This document shows positions 8,336 through 11,975 of a DNA stretch of 11,975 nucleotides, one piece after another; position 1 is the first letter of the stretch; each line of letters starts with the position of its first letter. Source of the stretch: Dunaliella salina. Lineage: Eukaryota; Chlorophyta; Chlorophyceae; Chlamydomonadales; Dunaliellaceae. A program made the translations under genes and the position numbers. The DNA is taken from assembly GCA_002284615.2 (NCBI GenBank), contig MU070901.1, forward strand, positions 1-11,975. Reading direction: 5' to 3'. The notes under the pieces were generated by a model. The model did no database searches and was not told the DNA's origin. It saw only the letters and a list, made by a program, of their open reading frames with translations.

Positions 8336-8379
8336 GCTGGATCGTGCGCTTTATCCAGCTTTTGTGCGCACGATCCAGC
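8336..8379. repeat. Perfect 14-bp inverted repeat of the GTGCGC family
   Basis: GCTGGATCGTGCGC (8336-8349) and its exact reverse complement (8366-8379) flank a 16-nt spacer. The spacer contains TTTATCCAGCTTTTGTG, a word that recurs at 8703-8720 as CTATCCAGCTTTTTGTG. This is the first dense member of the GTGCGC/GCGCAC motif family that fills much of 8.3-9.06 kb. Confidence 0.9.
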
Positions 8380-8597
8380 TTTTGTGCACTTGAACAGAGA
8401 CAGTGCCAATTTTTGAAATATAAATTGAAAAATTAACACATGTGGCATGCGCGCACGCGCCAAGCGCTAGTAGAGTTGCTCACAACCAAATTAACATGCA
8501 TGAGGTCAAGGTTGCAAATCCTATCAGACTAAAACAAAAATACAGAGCAAGAAATGAAGACAAGAAATAAATATCGTGCGCACAAAGGTAGACTCCA
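8380..8597. other. Unassigned spacer
   Basis: A/T-rich stretch with scattered GCGC words (8448-8468, 8575-8582). No coding or structural feature that I can support. Confidence 0.4.
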
Positions 8598-8703
8598 GCG
8601 CTCGAAGGACGATTCAACGCTTGAAAGGAGGGTCGAGCACTTGAAAGGATGATGGGGTGCTTGAAAGGACGAAGGGGCGTCTGGAAGGAAAAATCTTGCG
8701 CTC
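8598..8703 (+). repeat. Degenerate tandem repeat, about 20-bp period
   Basis: Five to six units of the form GC(G/T)CTTGAAAGGA plus 8-10 variable bases follow each other. The same GCGCTTGAAAGCAAA-type unit appears at 8855-8910 within the large inverted repeat, so both stretches are one repeat family. Confidence 0.7.
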
Positions 8704-8728
8704 TATCCAGCTTTTTGTGTAATCCTTA

Positions 8729-8985
8729 GTTTGTGCGCTGAGGTAACAATGAAAGCTGCGCACAATTTTGTTTTCCAGCGCACAATTTGGTTTCCAAGCG
8801 CACGATTGCTTCCCTGCGCTAGGTTCTGCTATTCAGCGCGCAAACAAAAAAATTATGCGCTTGAAAGCAAAACCTGTGCTTGAAAGCAAATCTTGCGCAT
8901 GAAAGCAATCGTGCGCTGGAAAACCAAATCGTGCGCCGGAGAACAAAATCGTGCGCAGCTTTCATTGTTACCTCAGCGCACAAAC
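8729..8985. repeat. Large inverted repeat: 82-bp arms, 93-bp loop
   Basis: The arm 8729-8810, starting GTTTGTGCGCTGAGGTAACA, pairs without gaps with 8904-8985. By my reading 76 of 82 positions are complementary, and the outer 35 bp are perfect. Three of the six mismatches are A opposite a retained CpG (CACAATT against CACGATT), as expected of 5-methylcytosine decay. The loop holds further copies of the GCGCTTGAAAGCAAA unit. No matching target-site duplication borders the arms. It could be a foldback or MITE-like insertion, or an inverted duplication of the local repeat. Confidence 0.92.
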
Positions 8986-8991
8986 AACAGA

Positions 8992-9029
8992 TCGTGTGCA
9001 CGAACGACAGGACCAGTTCGTGCGCACGA
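8992..9029. repeat. 14-bp inverted repeat beside the large palindrome
   Basis: TCGTGTGCACGAAC (8992-9005) and GTTCGTGCGCACGA (9016-9029) are complementary at 13 of 14 positions around a 10-nt spacer. The one mismatch is a CpG-to-TpG change. Another GTGCGC word follows at 9040-9046. Confidence 0.85.
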
Positions 9030-9069
9030 AAGTTTCAATCGTGCGCTGGAACGCCTGTTCTTGCGCATA

Positions 9070-9190
9070 GTGTTTACCTGAGTGGGGAGGACCTCACACC
9101 ACTTACACTGGGGACGCCTGGTTGTGGTCGTAGAGCCGACTCCTCTTGCCCAATAAAGGGGGACTCGAAGCAGCGTACTTGACCCCTTGA
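9070..9190 (+). mobile_element. LTR-like core segment
   Basis: The segment shares ordered landmarks with the LTR at 9855-10046. These are CACACC (9095), then GGTCGTAG (9126), then CGACTCC (about 9138), then a CAATAAA polyadenylation-type signal (AATAAA at 9152-9157). Spacings are nearly the same: 31 against 29 bp between the first two, and 26 against 29 bp from the second to AATAAA. I read it as the R/U5 part of a related LTR left by a second insertion or a rearrangement, because it sits immediately before an integrase fragment, where no LTR belongs. Neither end is defined. Confidence 0.42.
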
Positions 9191-9361
9191 TCTCAAAGAG
9201 AAGGTACAAGGGGCTTGGAGCGCCAAGATGGCCTATGGTATGACAAAGGCAAGGTGGTAGTACTTGATAGTCCGTTGTTGCAGAGGCGGATTCTTGAACC
9301 GTGCCACGATAACACGTTGAAAAGCCGTGCGGATTTTTCCAGAACCTATCATATGGGTTAA
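9191..9361 (+). pseudogene. Integrase N-terminal fragment of element 2
   Basis: The frame opens after TGA 9188-9190 and reads DGLWYDKGKVVVLDSPLLQR and RILEPCHDN, the standard start of the Ty3/Gypsy integrase zinc domain. The family pattern is D-G-L-x-Y-x-x-G-x-x-V-V-P, then R-x-x-I-L-x-x-C/Y-H-D. The first zinc His is in CHD. The second His and the Cys pair are not in this frame, which ends at TAA 9359-9361. A following CxxC-like piece (about 9362-9395) is scrambled by shifts. The DDE core is absent. Its place between the RT scrap and the polypurine tract fits one element. Confidence 0.75.
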
Positions 9362-9845
9362 TGTCAAGTAGAAATATTGTCTGTCAAATCTCCTCCTTTA
9401 AATGGAGCGTGGAAGCTTGGTGGGAGCCGCGCTGTGGTCATGCAAAATGGAATTAATTTTGTTGCCTATGATCCGGTGATGGAATAATTGTCCGCTGCCA
9501 GCTACTTTTTGTATGAGTGGAGCTGGAGAGCTTGCTACACGGAAGTGTGGACGTTGACTTTGCTCGCAAGTAAAGGTCTTGCTTTATGATGAAAGTGGCC
9601 ACTGATGGAAACTGAGGTGTGTGCGAGTGAAAGGTTGAGAAATTACACTTCGTAGCTATATTGTGGTTCTTTGAAACTTAGTAGGAAGCTCAAATGTTTT
9701 GCAGCGAATTGGTCTCTTCAGCGCATGGTATTGGTGATTGCGCGAGTCCTTACTCTTAGAAGCAGAGTGTTAGGGCGGGGGTTTGATTGGAAGTTGTTCT
9801 CTATTTTCCCCTTAGTTCTTCAAGCCGAGGACGGCTTGGCCAGGT
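9362..9845 (+). other. Degraded 3' end of element 2, no domain recognised
   Basis: Integrase core and C-terminal domains would be expected here, but I cannot find the DDE motifs in any frame. The space is too short for a full integrase (under 0.5 kb against roughly 1 kb), so deletion is likely. The final 40 bp, with GCCGAGGACGGCTTGGCC, run into the polypurine tract in the manner of many plant Ty3/Gypsy elements. Confidence 0.45.
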
Positions 9846-9854
9846 GGGGGGGAA
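9846..9854 (+). promoter_or_regulatory. Polypurine tract of element 2
   Basis: GGGGGGGAA is followed at once by TG, the same arrangement as at 1806-1816 in element 1. It marks the plus-strand priming site and the start of the 3' LTR. Confidence 0.8.
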
Positions 9855-10046
9855 TGCTATGTACGGAATAGTAGCTTAGAGAACAATAAGGATATGGTTA
9901 AGAGATGGAGTGAGATCACACCTTCTGAGTATTAAGCAGTGACCGGGTCGTAGGCTGGATTCGACTCCCAGAGCAATAAACCCCTAATTGCTTAGCTCCT
10001 TATACTCAGAGGGCCTTCACGCTTATGTCCACTATTGGACGTAACA
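9855..10046 (+). mobile_element. 3' LTR of element 2 (about 192 bp)
   Basis: The start is placed by the polypurine tract (TGCTATGTAC). The proposed end is GGACGTAACA, whose reverse complement matches the start at 7 of 10 positions, including terminal TG...CA. An AATAAA signal lies at 9975-9980, after GGTCGTAG (9946-9953) and TCGACTCC (about 9961-9968). The start is fairly secure. The end is an inference, since no second LTR copy is available to compare. Confidence 0.6.
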
Positions 10047-10164
10047 TGCCATCCAATTTACGATGACCATGTGATGCACTGTACTCTCAAACATGCCATT
10101 TTTTCTGCAATGCAACAAAGCCATGCCACGGCAACTTTCATGCATGCACTCAAGGAAACCACTT
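10047..10164. other. Unassigned flank of element 2
   Basis: Short stretch after the LTR with no recognisable feature. If the LTR end is right, the first five bases (TGCCA) would be the target-site duplication, but the left copy cannot be found. Confidence 0.3.
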
Positions 10165-10575
10165 CTGCTAGACGCTCGATCGAGCGCAAGAACGCACCCA
10201 ACGCGCGCTAGAACGCCATCGAGCAGCTTACATCGAGCGCACGATGGCCGATCGCGAGTCTAGCATCAGAATGCACACAACGAGCGCTAGATGCGCATCA
10301 AGCGCTCGATGGCAGTCTAACGCTCGACCGATGGGCTTGCTTCTAGCGCACGAGACTGTTGTCTAGCGCACGATACTCACATCGTGCGCTCAACAGCTTT
10401 CGAGCACAGTCGTGGAAAAGTGAGCTTAAACATCATCGAGCGCACGTTGCTGCTTTCTAGCACACAATACCTCCATCGTGCGCTCGACAGGCTTCGAGCA
10501 ACAGTAGTGGAAAAGTGAGCTCACCAGCAACGAGCGCACGTTGCAATAATCGTTGCTTTCTAGCGCTCGACCATC
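10165..10575. repeat. GCGC-rich repeat cluster (TCTAGCGCACGAT / ATCGTGCGCTCGA family)
   Basis: The words GAGCGCACGAT, TCTAGCGCACGA and ATCGTGCGCTCGA and their reverse complements occur many times in both orientations. A perfect hairpin, AGCGCACGAT (10365-10374) and ATCGTGCGCT (10381-10390) with a 6-nt loop, is the clearest. The family looks like that at 8336-9060, on the other side of the element 2 LTR. No coding sequence is evident. Confidence 0.85.
10362..10558 (+). repeat. Two tandem units of 94 and 103 bp
   Basis: Unit 1 (10362-10455) and unit 2 (10456-10558) both begin TCTAGC. They share exact blocks, including ATCGTGCGCTC, GTGGAAAAGTGAGCT and CGAGCGCACGTTGC, in the same order. A third start, TCTAGCGCTCGA, follows at 10559. 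In unit 2 the hairpin arm AGCGCACGAT has become AGCACACAAT, two CpG-to-CpA changes. Confidence 0.88.
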
Positions 10576-10595
10576 AGCATCTACCCTACTGCACA

Positions 10596-10678
10596 CCCCC
10601 CCCTCCCGTACGGGGGGTCCAGGGGTGCTCCACGGGGTGCTCCACGGGGGCCGGTTGAGCATGCGGGGGCCCGTGGGG
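10596..10678 (+). repeat. C-run and G-run cluster with 12-bp direct repeat
   Basis: An 8-C run (10596-10603) precedes the palindrome CCCGTACGGG (10605-10614). Six G-runs of four or more follow between 10612 and 10678. GGGGTGCTCCAC occurs twice in tandem (10622-10633, 10634-10645). The spacers between the first four runs are 4, 8 and 8 nt, so a G-quadruplex with relaxed loop limits is possible on the + strand. Function is unknown. Confidence 0.8.
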
Positions 10679-10729
10679 TGAGAATGCTCATTTTGGGCAT
10701 TTTGCCCTCTACAGAGATGCATGTTTTTG

Positions 10730-11026
10730 TGCAAAGTTTCCTTTTGGACTACATCTTAAGTCTTTTGCTCTTAAAATTATGAGCCGAGGTTGCAGGGACT
10801 TGCATTTTTGGTGTCCCAAAACTGCATGCAGAGGCAGCTGCAGTGAGTTGCTGGAAATACCATACTTACAGTTTCAAGATGAATGCATAAAAGGCTTTGT
10901 TGGAAGGAAGTGGGGTGGAGCCTTCAAGCTGGAATTTCGGTTGTGCAGCACTTGGCGCTTTTTCATGAGGGTTGTACCTGAGCTTTCAGTAAAACAAAAA
11001 ATAAATTTGATTTGATTTGATAAAAG
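10730..11026 (+). mobile_element. Possible LINE-like 3' end fragment
   Basis: The stretch ends in an A-rich segment with AATAAA and then three copies of TTTGA (11006-11020), a shape resembling the simple-repeat tails of some plant LINEs. Upstream sequence shows no RT or endonuclease motif in the short open frames, and the left limit is only a guess. I offer this mainly because nothing else explains the tail. Confidence 0.25.
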
Positions 11027-11529
11027 ATAATAGTGAGGCCAATGTTGCTTCGTGATTGAACTCTGTGCAAACTTTTGACCGTGGCATAACTCCCTCTCCG
11101 CCGCTCGCTCTCCTCAAGCCCTTCACCAGCTGGACCCAAGGCACATTTGGTGCAGCTGCATGGTGCTGGCCGGCTCCAGGACTGTGTGCCGGCATTGGTA
11201 ACTGCTCAATGCATGGATGCATGCGTGCCCTTCCCTGCCCTCCACAGGATGCTCCCTGCACTAAGCATGCATATGGTAGAGGATGCATCACTCACATCTG
11301 TTGATGCAGTGCATGCAGGGGAAGCAAGAGGCTGGACAGGAGCAATCCCCTTCGATGAAAATTACCACCTCTCGCCTCTCTCCCTTCGCCTGCGCTGCAG
11401 CTCACACCATCGAGGATGAAGAAATGCTTTGTTTGTTGCTGCAGGTGTGCGCGTGCGAAGGGCGCGCTCGTTGGGGCTGGGAGGCCGGTCCACTCTCGTA
11501 AACGGCATGACTCGAGAAGCAAAAGGTTT
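11027..11529. other. Unassigned, moderately GC-rich stretch
   Basis: Several short open frames overlap on both strands (60-100 codons), but none has a recognisable domain, a convincing start or support from neighbours. CT-rich words near 11090-11120 are the only compositional mark. No splice-structured gene could be argued from the sequence alone. Confidence 0.4.
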
Positions 11530-11557
11530 GAGTACTCTATAATTGCTTGGAGTACTC
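11530..11557. repeat. Duplicated palindrome GAGTACTC
   Basis: The self-complementary word GAGTACTC occurs at 11530-11537 and again at 11550-11557, separated by 12 nt. It can form a hairpin. Significance is unknown. Confidence 0.7.
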
Positions 11558-11581
11558 AACGCCTTTCGAGTCTTTGCTTAT

Positions 11582-11691
11582 GGTGTGTTTCTGTGCTCCG
11601 AAGCTCCGAATTGGAAACTGAACGCAACTGACAGCGCTCCGAGCAGGGCTGAGTTTCCGAAGCGGAAGGTGTTTCTGGTAGCGCTCCGAAG
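11582..11691 (+). repeat. CTCCGAAG-rich subterminal-type repeat
   Basis: GGTGTGTTTCTGTGCTCCGAAG (11582-11603, one base from the related copy in several places) is repeated as AGGTGTTTCTGGTAGCGCTC plus CGAAG at 11667-11691. Further CTCCGA words occur at 11604, 11637 and 11693. The first copy follows CTTAT, so a TTA-type target site and a PIF/Harbinger-like end are conceivable. The opposite end is not in the window. Confidence 0.35.
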
Positions 11692-11872
11692 ACTGCCCCG
11701 AAGAGAGCAGTCAAACGAGTGAGGAAAATCGCTCAGCACTATCGCTAAGCGGTGAAGACTAGGACAAGGAAGAAGGGCCATAGGTCGGAGTCGATGATTG
11801 CTTCTCCTCCCAATGTGCGGCCCTTCCCCAAGATTCCCAAACCTTCAGGGCATGCCCACGCGCCTGTGGGAT

Positions 11873-11975
<103 letters not shown>

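Larger units (their letters stand above)
5167..10046 (+). mobile_element. Decayed Ty3/Gypsy element with nested insertions (element 2)
   Basis: Collinear, same-strand fragments of gag, zinc knuckle, protease, RT and integrase end in a polypurine tract and an LTR, so they are read as one old element. Reading frame changes between nearly all pieces (frames 3, 1, 3, 2, 1, 2 in order, with gag first), and stops fall within them. The RT catalytic core, RNase H and integrase core are not recognisable. No 5' LTR or tRNA-type primer binding site was found between the satellite and gag, so the left end is uncertain and may be deleted. Part or all of 7822-9190 looks like foreign sequence inside the element. 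Confidence 0.65.

Noticed and set aside
8880..9182. 100-codon open frame on the + strand
   Set aside because: It lies across one arm of the inverted repeat and the LTR-like core, and the translation shows only repeat-derived sequence.
9671..9871. 66-codon open frame before the second polypurine tract
   Set aside because: It shows no integrase motif and runs through the polypurine tract into the LTR. It is treated as decayed 3' element sequence.
9946..9975. tRNA-like T-arm (CTGGATTCGACTCCCAG)
   Set aside because: No acceptor, D or anticodon arm and no A-box lie at the proper distance upstream. The word belongs to the LTR core shared with 9126-9157.
10986..11559. Overlapping open frames on both strands
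   Set aside because: Each is short (60-100 codons) and lacks domains, supporting neighbours or codon pattern. They are expected by chance in GC-richer DNA.

Overview
This window is repeat-dominated DNA from a large eukaryotic nuclear genome, most likely a land plant. The basis is a plant-type Ty3/Gypsy chromovirus integrase with a C-terminal chromodomain, a second heavily decayed Ty3/Gypsy copy, several satellite or minisatellite families and a long (GT)n tract. A fern or other seed-free plant is possible but cannot be shown from this sequence. I see no host protein-coding gene, rRNA, tRNA or CRISPR array that I can support.

Layout. (1) 1-1954 is the 3' end of a fairly young Ty3/Gypsy chromovirus on the + strand. 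It holds an integrase with intact HHCC and DDE residues, one in-frame TGA, a chromodomain with a complete aromatic cage, a 3' untranslated stretch with five perfect copies of a 10-bp repeat, a polypurine tract, and a short (about 140 bp) 3' LTR. (2) 1955-5166 is a 3.2-kb satellite with a 24-bp period, about 130 monomers. It abuts the last base of that LTR, so the retrotransposon probably inserted into the satellite or at its edge. The array has larger, irregularly repeated blocks. (3) 5167-10046 is a degraded second Ty3/Gypsy element on the + strand. Its pieces are collinear: weak gag, zinc knuckle, aspartic protease, the N-terminal part of reverse transcriptase, an integrase N-terminal scrap, a polypurine tract and an LTR of about 192 bp. 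Stops and frameshifts lie between the pieces. The catalytic RT and RNase H region is replaced by unrelated sequence, including a 257-bp inverted repeat with 82-bp arms and many copies of a GTGCGC-rich motif. (4) 10047-11975 has no recognisable gene. It holds a second cluster of the same GCGC-rich repeat family, a G-run cluster, an A-rich/TTTGA tail like a LINE 3' end, a possible DNA-transposon end, and (GT)51 running off the window.

Nothing here works together as a cellular pathway. The unifying picture is nested retrotransposons and satellites that have decayed, with repeated signs of CpG-to-TpG/CpA change, as expected of methylated heterochromatin. The points most worth a second look are the satellite and its junction with the LTR, the long inverted repeat inside the old element, and a core motif shared by three LTR-like segments.
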